DNA from: Fen-1298 sp050015675
Lineage (GTDB): Bacteria > Bacteroidota > Ignavibacteria > UBA10030
Assembly: GCA_050015675.1 (NCBI GenBank)
Contig: JBEKAY010000012.1
Location: 1-64,000 of the forward strand
DNA length: 64,000 nucleotides
Direction of reading: 5' to 3'
Below the pieces are notes generated by a model. That model worked only from the letters and a program-made list of their open reading frames with translations, was not told the DNA's origin and searched no databases. Position numbers and translations under genes: made by a program. Shown here in pieces: positions 26,943 to 34,980 of this stretch (position 1 is its first letter; each line of letters starts with the position of its first letter).

Positions 26943-28078
26943 TGAAAGATGTGACCAATGAGGAGAATTGTATAAATACATTCGCTAGCGAGGCAGCCGT
27001 GACATTCTCTAAGATTTCAATGTATGGAGTTCTATTACTTGTTTGTTTGCTGGCGTTATCCTGTTCGACGACATCCTATCGAGAAGTGTATCCGATGCTT
27101 ACAGATGGCAAATACGATTCCGAATTTCCTTATCGCGGATGTTCTGCACAACTTGAACAGATTTCAGAATCTGTAAAAATGATCAGTTGTATTGCATATT
27201 ATAAAAGCTGGGTGTTTCCGTTAGAGGCCAAGGTTCGCAGAGAAGATATTCGTGATCCATTCCTCAAAGAGAAAGCAGAAAAAGAAGTGTACTTGAATCA
27301 AGCTGCATCTGGAAGTGCAACAGTAATATATTGCCAGAATAAGAGAATTGCATTATTGACGTGTGCGCACGTTGTCGATTTTAGCGATACGGTTTTTACG
27401 TTTTATCATGGAGAAGACAGAAAACAAACGGAATTTATCCAAAGTATCGCCGTGAAAGATCACCAGACAAATTACGTCGCAGCAATTCAAGGAGTGCAAA
27501 ATTTAGAAATCTTATCGTTCGACAGGGAAAATGATTTAGCACTTATTGGACAGAGAATTGAATCCCCTAGTGTTCCTGCTATTACGGTTTTTAATTATCC
27601 ACTAGGAAAGGCGAAAGAACTTGAGTGGGGAGCGTTTGTGTACCTATTCGGGTACCCTGCTGGATATCGGATCGTGACAAAAGCAATTGTTAGCAGTCCG
27701 AACAGAGACAAATATGGTTCATTCCTTACTGATGCTGTCTTCAGTAGAGGATTCAGCGGCGGCATTGTGCTTGCTATCCGCGATGGTGTTCCGAATTTTG
27801 AATTGGTCGGAATGATGAAATTAGTTCCGGGACATCAACAATATTATTTGACTCCTGCCAAGGAAGGGGAACAGGTTGAGTTTGATCCCAATATTCCATT
27901 TAAAGGCGTTACGTATGCGGAAAGTCGGACGGATATTATTTATGGTATAGCTCCGGCAATTCCAGCAGAATTGATTGTTGATTTTCTCCAAATAAATCAG
28001 CAGAAGCTTATCGACGAAGGATATGATTTGCGGTCTTTTCTCGAACGTCCGTTATTCGTAAAACCAGAAAATAAATGA
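26936..28078 (+). CDS. Trypsin-fold lipoprotein, putative serine protease
   Basis: This 380-aa protein has a hydrophobic segment ending LLALSC, a lipobox with Cys43 if translation begins at 26936. A GTG at 26999 or ATG at 27020 would give a more normal signal peptide. A chymotrypsin-like triad can be placed: His145 in LLTCAHVVD, Asp200 in ENDLALIG and Ser274 in FSRGFSGGI. The usual GNSGG is GFSGG here. It is probably anchored in the periplasm. The gene overlaps the MgtC-like gene by 7 nt and pduS by 4 nt (ATGA), so it is coexpressed with both. It could be an active HtrA-like protease or an inactive relative. Confidence 0.72.
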   Translation: MVMKDVTNEENCINTFASEAAVTFSKISMYGVLLLVCLLALSCSTTSYREVYPMLTDGKYDSEFPYRGCSAQLEQISESVKMISCIAYYKSWVFPLEAKVRREDIRDPFLKEKAEKEVYLNQAASGSATVIYCQNKRIALLTCAHVVDFSDTVFTFYHGEDRKQTEFIQSIAVKDHQTNYVAAIQGVQNLEILSFDRENDLALIGQRIESPSVPAITVFNYPLGKAKELEWGAFVYLFGYPAGYRIVTKAIVSSPNRDKYGSFLTDAVFSRGFSGGIVLAIRDGVPNFELVGMMKLVPGHQQYYLTPAKEGEQVEFDPNIPFKGVTYAESRTDIIYGIAPAIPAELIVDFLQINQQKLIDEGYDLRSFLERPLFVKPENK

Positions 28079-29388
28079 ATCTTGTAGAAAGTATACGCAA
28101 AGCCGGCGTTGTTGGATGCGGTGGTGCTGGATTCCCTTCGCAAGTGAAAGCCGCATCGAAAGTTGAAATTGTGGTTGCGAACGGGGCAGAATGCGAACCC
28201 CTTCTCCACAAAGATTTAGAATTAATGATTCGTGAACCGGAAGCAATAGTGAGCGGAATGAAACTATTGATGTCGGTGACCGGTGCGCAGCACGGAATTA
28301 TTGGTGTGAAAAAGAAGCATGAAGATACGTTAAATGGAATAAGATCAGCTTTGCGCGGTACGAACATTACACCGCAGTTCCTTGGAGATTATTATCCAAC
28401 AGGCGACGAATATGTGCTGGTGTACGAAACAACGAAACGTCTCATTCCTCCGCAAGGGATTCCTCTCGATGTTGGCGTTCTTGTGCAGAATGTAGAAACA
28501 CTACGGAATCTTCACCTCGCGGCTCAAGATCATCCGTCCATAACAAAATATATTTCCATAGCCGGCGCGGTCGCGCATCCTTCCACATTTGAAGTACCTA
28601 TTGGCATTTCGTTTGTCGATGTTATCAAAGCGGCGGGCGGCGCTACAGTTCCGGACTATGCAGTATTCGTAAGCGGAATAATGATGGGAAAACTCGAAAC
28701 AGATTTGACGCTTCCAATTACCAAAACCTGTGCGGGACTGATCATTCTTCCAACGACGCATCGTCTTGTGCAAAGAAAAAGTTTGCCAACGGAAGCGATG
28801 CATCGTATTGGAAAATCGGCGTGCGACCAATGCAGTTTCTGCACGGAGTTCTGTCCGCGCTATTTATTAGGTTACGATGTTCAACCGCACAAAGTAATGC
28901 GGAGCTTGTCCTTCACAGCTACTGGTGAAGATATTTGGAATCAGTCGGCGCAATTATGTTGTGCGTGCGGTTTGTGCACACTGTATTCCTGCCCAGAAGA
29001 TTTATATCCAAAGGAAGCCTGCGATAAAGCAAAAACTGATTTACATGCAAAAGAGATAAAATGGATCGGCGACCGCGATGTTCATATTCATCCGATCTAT
29101 GATGGACGGCATGTCCCACTGAAAAAACTGGTAGCCAAATTGGGAATAGAAGAATATGATAAACGGGCACACTTTATTGAGAAAAATTTTTCCCCTGATC
29201 AAGTCCGATTGCCGCTTTTACAGCATCTTGGAACACCAGCAAAAGCAATTGTATCAATCGGGCAGAAAGTGAAAGCTGGCGAACCTGTCGCAGATATACC
29301 GGAAGGAAAACTTGGTGCACGTATTCATACAAGTATCGATGGCCTGGTGAAATCCGTAGATGGTGAGATTATTATTAAACGAGCTTGA
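28075..29388 (+). CDS. pduS: PduS/RnfC-like flavin and iron-sulfur electron-transfer protein
   Basis: This 437-aa protein resembles PduS, the corrin reductase of propanediol microcompartments, and RnfC. The N-terminal nucleotide/flavin motif is VVGCGGAGFPSQVK, followed by ANGAECEPLLHKD. The central region fits an SLBB fold. Two [4Fe-4S] motifs follow: CDQCSFCTEFCP near residue 247 and CCACGLCTLYSCP near 299. The C-terminus carries a barrel-sandwich-like end (VKAGEPVADIPEGKLGARIH). It overlaps the lipoprotein gene by 4 nt and lies 8 nt before pduT. PduS in Salmonella accepts electrons and can reduce cob(III)alamin; the physiological role here is inferred. Confidence 0.87.
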   Translation: MNLVESIRKAGVVGCGGAGFPSQVKAASKVEIVVANGAECEPLLHKDLELMIREPEAIVSGMKLLMSVTGAQHGIIGVKKKHEDTLNGIRSALRGTNITPQFLGDYYPTGDEYVLVYETTKRLIPPQGIPLDVGVLVQNVETLRNLHLAAQDHPSITKYISIAGAVAHPSTFEVPIGISFVDVIKAAGGATVPDYAVFVSGIMMGKLETDLTLPITKTCAGLIILPTTHRLVQRKSLPTEAMHRIGKSACDQCSFCTEFCPRYLLGYDVQPHKVMRSLSFTATGEDIWNQSAQLCCACGLCTLYSCPEDLYPKEACDKAKTDLHAKEIKWIGDRDVHIHPIYDGRHVPLKKLVAKLGIEEYDKRAHFIEKNFSPDQVRLPLLQHLGTPAKAIVSIGQKVKAGEPVADIPEGKLGARIHTSIDGLVKSVDGEIIIKRA

Positions 29389-29396
29389 AAGAGTGA

Positions 29397-29954
29397 ATGA
29401 CCATGGAAATGAACGCGATAGGATTAATTGAATTAACAAGTATTGCGGCAGGTTTCAATACTGCTGATGCAATGCTGAAGGCATCTGCTGTGGAATTATT
29501 GCTGTCGCGCAGTATATGTTCCGGCAAATACATTGTGCTTATCGGCGGCGATGTGGCAGCGGTGCGTGCGGGTGTTGATGCTGGAAAAGAAGCAAGTAGG
29601 GGAATGATCGTAGACACATTTGTTATTCCAAATGTTCATCGGGATGTATTTCCCGCTATTACCGGTATAACGCAAGTGCAAATGCTCGAGGCGTTGGGCA
29701 TTGTGGAATCGTTCAGTGTTGCATCGCTCATTGAGGCTGCGGATGCTGCCGTCAAGACTGCACGCGTTCAATTGATAGAAATTCGTTTGGCGATGGCGCT
29801 TGGCGGCAAAGCGTTCGTCACCATGACCGGCGATGTTGCTTCCATTACTTCTGCGGTTGATGCGGCGGCGGCTGTGTGTTCGGAACGAGGATTGTTAGTG
29901 AACAAAGTTGTCATTCCAAATCCGCGCAAAGAATTGTTAAAAGAAATCGTCTAA
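29397..29954 (+). CDS. pduT: PduT-like tandem-BMC shell protein with FeS cysteine
   Basis: This 185-aa protein is made of two BMC domains (about 6-85 and 100-180). It is nearly the length of Salmonella PduT and shares its pattern: AIGLIELTSIAAGFNTADAM, then SRSICSGK, then GIVESFSVASLIEAAD. The Cys (residue 41) corresponds to the one that binds a [4Fe-4S] cluster at the pore of PduT trimers. PduT is known to partner with PduS to pass electrons across the shell, and here pduS is 8 nt upstream. No hexameric shell protein or encapsulated enzyme is nearby. The second and third in-frame ATGs (29403, 29409) are alternative starts. Confidence 0.88.
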   Translation: MTMEMNAIGLIELTSIAAGFNTADAMLKASAVELLLSRSICSGKYIVLIGGDVAAVRAGVDAGKEASRGMIVDTFVIPNVHRDVFPAITGITQVQMLEALGIVESFSVASLIEAADAAVKTARVQLIEIRLAMALGGKAFVTMTGDVASITSAVDAAAAVCSERGLLVNKVVIPNPRKELLKEIV

Positions 29955-30032
29955 GTTTTTGTCCTCCAAAGTGAACTTTATTCTATTTCTGCCGTAATAC
30001 TGTGCGTGAATAGAAAATCAAAAATAAACACT

Positions 30033-31157
30033 ATGACTCCTCGAATACCTCGCTTTATTCAAGGCTTACATAACATTCTCACTCGCGATCTCACATGGGA
30101 TGATCTGAACAAATCACTCAACGAAGATATGCGCGGAATGTACGAATTTTATGCACGAAGCATGAAATCCGTTGAGGGGGAACGAAAAGGAATTAAACGA
30201 TCGATTAAATTTATGTGGCATCTCTTCGTTGCCTTTCTTTTGAAACTGACACCACCGCGACGATTGATGTATGCGATCGCATTTGTGTTTATCATCGTTG
30301 CAGTGTCCGAGGGAAAAGCTGCTTCCGCAATCTATTCTTTTATTGTCGTTACATTTTTATTGGCGATGGAACTTGCCGACAAGCTGATCACAAAAGATGA
30401 GTTAAGTGTCGCACGGGACATTCAACTGAGTCTTCAACCGACCAGTGATGTGATGATTCCGGGATATGAACTCATCGCGTATAGTGAAGCAGCAAAGCAA
30501 GTTGGCGGTGACTATTATGATATTCTCAATCTTCCGGATAGCAGTACGTTGGCCGTTATTGGAGATGTTTCCGGGAAAGGTATTTCATCGGCGCTTTATG
30601 TTGTGAAGATGCAAACTGCCCTTCAGCTCTTTGCAACGGAAACAAATGATCCGCGAGAATTGCTCCTTCGGCTTAATTCGCATGTATATGGACAGCTCAA
30701 ACGAAATTACTTCCTTTCACTCTTCTTAGTAAAGCTGTGTTCCGATGGAAATGTGGAATTGTGTCGTGCAGGTCATCCGCCGGCACTGTTATGCCGCGCA
30801 GCTGATAATTCAATTACCTGGCTGAAGCCCAAAGGTATTGCTGTGGGGATGGTACCTTCATTTAATGGTGGTGTTGACTCTGAACAGAAGAGTACTTGCT
30901 TTGGTGATTCACTCGAAACGCAGTCTGTTACGTTGGAGCAAGGCGATGTGCTTTTCCTTTTTACAGACGGCGTGATCGAATCTGTTGATACAGATGGGAA
31001 AGAATATGGGCTGGATAGAATTGCTGTGTTGATAAAATATTGCGCGGGAAAAACTATCGAACAAATGCGTCAGCATATTATTACCGAACTTTCCCGATAT
31101 CGAGCAGGTGCAGACCTAAGAGACGACACCACATTTGTGCTGTTGAAACGGAAATAG
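30033..31157 (+). CDS. SpoIIE/RsbU-type PP2C serine phosphatase, membrane-anchored
   Basis: This 374-aa protein has two hydrophobic segments (about 70-120) and then a PPM/SpoIIE phosphatase domain. The motifs are ARDIQLSLQP, GGDYYD (metal-binding Asp), VIGDVSGKGISSALYV, LCRAGHPPALL, FTDGVIES and DDTTFVLLK. Such proteins dephosphorylate anti-anti-sigma factors in partner-switching control of sigma factors or other targets. A GTG at 30006 would add nine residues; the ATG is preferred, although neither start has a clear ribosome-binding site. No anti-sigma or STAS gene is adjacent. Confidence 0.87.
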   Translation: MTPRIPRFIQGLHNILTRDLTWDDLNKSLNEDMRGMYEFYARSMKSVEGERKGIKRSIKFMWHLFVAFLLKLTPPRRLMYAIAFVFIIVAVSEGKAASAIYSFIVVTFLLAMELADKLITKDELSVARDIQLSLQPTSDVMIPGYELIAYSEAAKQVGGDYYDILNLPDSSTLAVIGDVSGKGISSALYVVKMQTALQLFATETNDPRELLLRLNSHVYGQLKRNYFLSLFLVKLCSDGNVELCRAGHPPALLCRAADNSITWLKPKGIAVGMVPSFNGGVDSEQKSTCFGDSLETQSVTLEQGDVLFLFTDGVIESVDTDGKEYGLDRIAVLIKYCAGKTIEQMRQHIITELSRYRAGADLRDDTTFVLLKRK

Positions 31158-31161
31158 CTCA

Positions 31162-31884
31162 TTACAAATTTGATTTTTTGATGGAAGACTTGCCAGAATC
31201 ATTCTGCATCTTAAGCAATTCACTTACTTTTGAAAATATAAATCCTTTAGCGCGAAGCGCTTGAATAATCTCAGGTAATGCTTCGGATGTGTGCCAGCCG
31301 CGGCCATTCACGTGCATTACTATAATAGAGCCATTTCGCGTGCTTGCAACAACGTACTGAATAAGACGTTCTCGCGAAATGGTAGAGTCTGGATCGCCTG
31401 AAGCGAGATCGTACATCACAGTGGTGAGACCAATATTCTTCGCGATATATTCGACTCGTTGATCCGTCTCAACAAACGGCGGCCGAAAAAGTTTTGACGA
31501 AGTTCCAGCAATACGTTTCAATAGGGATTGCGTCCGTTCAAGTTCATGCCTAAGACTATCATCCGGAATATTTGTACAGTGTGGATGCGAGTAACTGTGG
31601 TTGCCTAGCTCAAATCCCGGTACTAATGCAAGTTTCTTTACTTCGTTTTGATGTCTTTTGATCCATTTACCGCTTAGAAAAAATGTTGCAGGCACGCCAG
31701 AATCAACAAGAGTCTGGACAATACGTGCATCAAATCCGCCATGTGAGGAAGAAGGACATGCATCGAATGTCAACGCAATTTTCTTTTCGTGTCTGGAACC
31801 ATGGAACAGCGCTTGCGCATCGGCTTGCATAGATCGCATCAAAAAAAGACTAAGAAGAAAGATAAGTCGGGAAAGTAGTGTCAT
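31162..31884 (-). CDS. Polysaccharide deacetylase (NodB fold), exported
   Basis: This 240-aa protein has an N-terminal signal peptide (ends near MQADA). It carries the NodB motifs: ALTFDACPS (Asp), GNHSYSHPHC (metal His pair), KLFRPPFVE and a late IIVMHVNG. It probably removes acetyl groups from peptidoglycan or an exported polysaccharide. It converges with the phosphatase gene (4 nt apart), so it is transcribed separately. No ribosome-binding site was seen. Confidence 0.85.
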   Translation of the reverse strand: MTLLSRLIFLLSLFLMRSMQADAQALFHGSRHEKKIALTFDACPSSSHGGFDARIVQTLVDSGVPATFFLSGKWIKRHQNEVKKLALVPGFELGNHSYSHPHCTNIPDDSLRHELERTQSLLKRIAGTSSKLFRPPFVETDQRVEYIAKNIGLTTVMYDLASGDPDSTISRERLIQYVVASTRNGSIIVMHVNGRGWHTSEALPEIIQALRAKGFIFSKVSELLKMQNDSGKSSIKKSNL

Positions 31885-31914
31885 AAATTAACAAAGTAGG
31901 ACGTATATAAAAGT

Positions 31915-31935
31915 GCCTCCTGTAGATCAGGAGGC
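31915..31935 (-). terminator. Terminator of the small basic gene (minus strand)
   Basis: GCCTCCTG and CAGGAGGC form a perfect 8-bp stem with a 5-nt loop. Read on the minus strand it is followed by ACTTTTATAT. Confidence 0.65.
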
Positions 31936-31963
31936 AAATATTGATTTCAACACGCTTTTATGT

Positions 31964-32137
31964 TTAGTGAAATGAATGTCCTCCTCGAACATGACCCGCC
32001 GTGACACTCAATCCAATGCGCTGTCGGTTCGTCTTTTGATCTCTGAGTCTTAACTTGAACTCAGTGCTTCCCAGTTTCCGCTGGAGCATCTTGTTGATTT
32101 TTAGTTCCTTCGGCAGTTGTATGTTAGCAGGTTTCAT
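31964..32137 (-). CDS. Small basic protein of unknown function with complete expression signals
   Basis: This is a 57-aa, strongly basic product (begins MKPANIQLPKELKINKML, ends GHVRGGHSFH). I do not recognise a family. The start is decided by a very good Shine-Dalgarno (AAGGAGGAG, 32141-32149 on the minus strand) directly before the ATG. A near-consensus promoter lies at 32196-32224 and a terminator hairpin at 31915-31935, giving a complete unit of about 270 nt. A longer open frame in the same phase runs into the tRNA-Thr gene and is not credible. The charge suggests a nucleic-acid- or ribosome-associated protein, but that is a guess. Confidence 0.68.
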   Translation of the reverse strand: MKPANIQLPKELKINKMLQRKLGSTEFKLRLRDQKTNRQRIGLSVTAGHVRGGHSFH

Positions 32138-32195
32138 TAACTCCTCCTTATATTTATGTAAGAAGAATAAACTAATGAATTTCAGCATCTGCAAA

Positions 32196-32224
32196 ATAAT
32201 ACTGACTTGCTTCCCAATTGTCAA
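32196..32224 (-). promoter_or_regulatory. Near-consensus sigma70 promoter for the small basic gene
   Basis: On the minus strand, TTGACA (32219-32224), a 17-bp spacer, then TATTAT (32196-32201). Confidence 0.78.
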
Positions 32225-32245
32225 GTGATTGTGAATAATTTCTAG

Positions 32246-32274
32246 TTGCTCGGCGGGCACTTTTTCTCTATATT
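32246..32274 (+). promoter_or_regulatory. Promoter of tRNA-Thr
   Basis: TTGCTC at 32246-32251, a 17-bp spacer and TATATT at 32269-32274, 19 nt before the tRNA 5' end. Confidence 0.72.
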
Positions 32275-32293
32275 TCAATATGTAATAACAAAT

Positions 32294-32365
32294 GCTGAAG
32301 TAGCTCAGTGGTAGAGCAGCGGTTTCGTAAACCGCAGGTCGTGGGTTCAACTCCCACCTTCAGCT
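32294..32365 (+). tRNA. tRNA-Thr (anticodon CGT)
   Basis: A full cloverleaf is readable. The acceptor stem is GCTGAAG with CTTCAGC, the D-arm is GCTCAGTGGTAGAGC, and the anticodon stem GCGGT/ACCGC has loop TTCGTAA. The T-arm GTGGGTTCAACTCCCAC is present. The 3' CCA is not encoded. It has its own promoter and a terminator. Confidence 0.95.
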
Positions 32366-32386
32366 CACTATGAATTTATTAGCAAT

Positions 32387-32409
32387 CCGCCATAGGCGGT
32401 TTTTTTTTG
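32387..32409 (+). terminator. Terminator after tRNA-Thr
   Basis: A short CCGCC/GGCGG hairpin with loop ATA is followed by a run of ten T. Confidence 0.75.
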
Positions 32410-32436
32410 TCTTTCATATACAAATGAACGCCAACA

Positions 32437-33000
32437 ATGTCGTTTTATGAAGTTATTCTTATAGCGCTCGGTTTAGCGGCGGATGCATTTGCGGTTTCGG
32501 TAGCCGCCGGATCAACAGGTGCAACGCGTGGGCATCGCTCTATGCTTCGATTATCGTTTCATTTTGGACTTTTCCAATTTCTCATGCCCATCCTTGGTTG
32601 GCTTGCAGGCTTAAGTATTGAACGTTATGTCCAATCATTCGATCACTGGATTGTGTTTGGATTGCTTACATGGGTTGCTGTCCATATGATTCGATCTGCA
32701 CAAGCGGATGAGGAAAGCATTGTTCAGCAAGATCCAAGTCGAGGAATGATGTTGGTTGTTCTTTCGGTCGCAACGAGTTTGGATGCGTTAGCGATTGGAC
32801 TAAGTTTGGCGCTTCTGCAAGTTTCTATCTGGTATCCCTCGGTTGTGATCGGTGTCGTCACTGGTGCGACATCATTCATTGGTATTCTGCTTGGTCAAAG
32901 ATTTTCAAGAAAATTCGGTAGAAGAGCGGCAAAGACGGGAGGTGTGCTGCTCATTATTATTGGCATCCGAATCCTGTTAGCTCACATTTATTCTCTCTAA
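32437..33000 (+). CDS. mntP: Putative manganese efflux pump MntP
   Basis: This 187-aa inner-membrane protein has six hydrophobic segments in two homologous halves. The family's conserved acidic residues are in LGLAADAFAVSV (N-terminal half) and SLDALAIGLS (C-terminal half). MntP exports Mn2+ to prevent toxicity. No manganese riboswitch fits in the short upstream gap after the tRNA terminator, and the start lacks a clear ribosome-binding site. Confidence 0.9.
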   Translation: MSFYEVILIALGLAADAFAVSVAAGSTGATRGHRSMLRLSFHFGLFQFLMPILGWLAGLSIERYVQSFDHWIVFGLLTWVAVHMIRSAQADEESIVQQDPSRGMMLVVLSVATSLDALAIGLSLALLQVSIWYPSVVIGVVTGATSFIGILLGQRFSRKFGRRAAKTGGVLLIIIGIRILLAHIYSL

Positions 33001-33036
33001 TCTCCCATGTACTAAAAAAGGTACGCGAAAAAATGA

Positions 33037-33065
33037 TTGATTGTGGTGGCATCTTTTCATAATAT
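33037..33065 (+). promoter_or_regulatory. Promoter of atpD-atpC
   Basis: TTGATT at 33037-33042, a 17-bp spacer and TAATAT at 33060-33065; the atpD start is at 33107. Confidence 0.6.
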
Positions 33066-33106
33066 AGTTCAGTTTTGTAATAAATTTTTCTTGTTGAAAG
33101 GATTTT

Positions 33107-34516
33107 ATGAACGAAGGCAAAATTGTCCAAATCATCGGACCTGTAGTTGATATCGATTTTTCTGGCGGCAAACTCCCGGAAATTATGAACGCCGTACGAA
33201 TTCCAAGAAAAAATGTCGAAGGGATAGACGAAGACCTCATTGTAGAAGTGCAGCAGCAGTTGGGTGAAGACCGCGTGCGAACAGTTGCGATGGATTCCAC
33301 CGATGGTCTTGTGCGTGGAATGACCGCTCATGACACCGGCGCACCTATCACAGTGCCGGTTGGTCCAGCAGTGCTTGGACGTTTGATTAATGTACTTGGC
33401 GCGGGCATCGATGGACTGCCAATGATCGAGGCAAAAACACATTATCCAATTCATCGGCAAGCTCCAAGTTTCGATCAACTCGTCACTAAAAAGGAAATGT
33501 TCGAAACTGGAATCAAAGTTATCGATCTTCTCGAGCCATATACGAAAGGCGGGAAGACCGGATTGTTCGGCGGAGCTGGTGTGGGCAAAACGGTTATTAT
33601 TCAAGAATTGATTCATAATATTGCCACGCATCATGGTGGATATTCAGTGTTTGCCGGGGTCGGTGAGCGGACACGTGAAGGAAACGATCTTTGGTTGGAG
33701 ATGAAAGAATCTGGTGTGCTCGCGAAGACAGCATTGATCTTTGGCCAAATGAATGAGCCTCCCGGTGCGCGTCAACGCGTTGGCCTCACGGCACTGACGA
33801 TGGCGGAGTATTTTCGCGATGAGGAGGGCAAAGATGTTCTTCTGTTTATAGATAATATTTTTAGATTTGTGCAGGCAGGTTCGGAAGTATCTGCGTTGCT
33901 TGGACGGATGCCGTCTGCAGTCGGGTATCAACCGACGCTCGGAACAGAAATGGGCGAACTTCAGGAACGCATTACGTCAACGAAGAAAGGATCGATTACA
34001 TCGGTGCAAGCGATTTATGTTCCTGCAGATGATTTAACCGATCCGGCACCGGCAACAACTTTCTCGCACTTAGATGCGACGACCGTGCTGAGCAGGCAGA
34101 TTGTGGATAAAGGAATTTATCCCGCAGTTGATCCACTGGATTCTACTTCACGCATTCTCGATCCAAACATCATCGACGCTGAACATTACAACGTAGCGAA
34201 ACGGGTGAAAGAAGTTCTTCAAGCTTACAAAGACCTTCAGGATATCATCAGCATACTGGGAATGGATGAACTTTCTGATGAAGATAAATTGACCGTCACG
34301 CGTGCTCGAAAGATTGAGAAGTTCCTTTCGCAGCCGTTCTTTGTGGCTGAACAATTCACTTCCATCCCGGGCCGGTACGTAAAAATTGAAGATACGATCC
34401 ACGGTTTTAAAGGAATTCTTGACGGCGAGTATGATACGTTGCCGGAAAACGCGTTCTTGATGGTCGGTACCATTGAAGAAGCAGTCGAAAGAGCGAAGCA
34501 GCTGCAGACAGTATAA
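33107..34516 (+). CDS. atpD: F1 ATP synthase beta subunit
   Basis: This is the catalytic subunit of F1, 469 aa. The Walker A motif is GGAGVGKT (about residues 155-162), preceded by KVIDLLEPYTKGGKTGLFG. Walker B lies in VLLFIDNIFRF, followed by the beta-signature region near PAPATTFSHLDATTVLSR. AAAGGA precedes the ATG. The gene stands with atpC only, the split arrangement usual in Bacteroidota/Chlorobi, with the other ATP synthase genes elsewhere. Confidence 0.97.
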   Translation: MNEGKIVQIIGPVVDIDFSGGKLPEIMNAVRIPRKNVEGIDEDLIVEVQQQLGEDRVRTVAMDSTDGLVRGMTAHDTGAPITVPVGPAVLGRLINVLGAGIDGLPMIEAKTHYPIHRQAPSFDQLVTKKEMFETGIKVIDLLEPYTKGGKTGLFGGAGVGKTVIIQELIHNIATHHGGYSVFAGVGERTREGNDLWLEMKESGVLAKTALIFGQMNEPPGARQRVGLTALTMAEYFRDEEGKDVLLFIDNIFRFVQAGSEVSALLGRMPSAVGYQPTLGTEMGELQERITSTKKGSITSVQAIYVPADDLTDPAPATTFSHLDATTVLSRQIVDKGIYPAVDPLDSTSRILDPNIIDAEHYNVAKRVKEVLQAYKDLQDIISILGMDELSDEDKLTVTRARKIEKFLSQPFFVAEQFTSIPGRYVKIEDTIHGFKGILDGEYDTLPENAFLMVGTIEEAVERAKQLQTV

Positions 34517-34518
34517 TT

Positions 34519-34929
34519 ATGGCAGATAAGACTTTCCATTTGGAAATTGTGACACCAAAACGCATCGTGTTCAAAGGTGAAGTCACGAGCTTTAGTGCGC
34601 CAGGCATTGATGGGGGATTTCAAGTGCTTCACAGCCATGCACCGTTGCTCGCGTCTGTTAAGATTGGCAAAGTAAAAATTATCGAGGCAAGCGGAACTGA
34701 GTCTCATTATGCAATTTCGGGCGGGTTTGTTGAAGTGAGAGAGAACAACGTAATTCTATTGGCAGAGACAGCTGAACGTACCGATGAAATTGATGTGGAG
34801 CGAGTGAAAGCGGCACGCAATCGTGCGTTGAAACGGTTAGCGGAGAAGTATCCTGATACCGATATTGAACGTGCAAAACTTGCTCTCTATCGTGCGCTGA
34901 ACCGTTTAAAGATTGCCGGCGTAAATTAA
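34519..34929 (+). CDS. atpC: F1 ATP synthase epsilon subunit
   Basis: This 136-aa subunit belongs to the central stalk. The N-terminal beta-sandwich is recognisable (FHLEIVTPKRIVFKGEV, then SFSAPGIDGGFQVLHSHAPL and YAISGGFVEV). A helical C-terminal region carries two short RALxRL-type helices. It lies 2 nt after atpD, and the unit ends at a strong terminator. Confidence 0.93.
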   Translation: MADKTFHLEIVTPKRIVFKGEVTSFSAPGIDGGFQVLHSHAPLLASVKIGKVKIIEASGTESHYAISGGFVEVRENNVILLAETAERTDEIDVERVKAARNRALKRLAEKYPDTDIERAKLALYRALNRLKIAGVN

Positions 34930-34933
34930 TTTA

Positions 34934-34963
34934 AAACCCACTGAAATGATCAGTGGGTTTTTT
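34934..34963 (+). terminator. Terminator after atpC
   Basis: A perfect 10-bp stem (34934-34943 with 34951-34960) and a 7-nt loop are followed by T6. Confidence 0.9.
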
Positions 34964-34980
34964 ACTCGTAGGGATCAGAA

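Noticed and set aside
31964..32350. Longer version (128 codons) of the small basic gene
   Set aside because: The upstream part reads through the tRNA-Thr gene antisense; the internal ATG with a strong Shine-Dalgarno is the real start.
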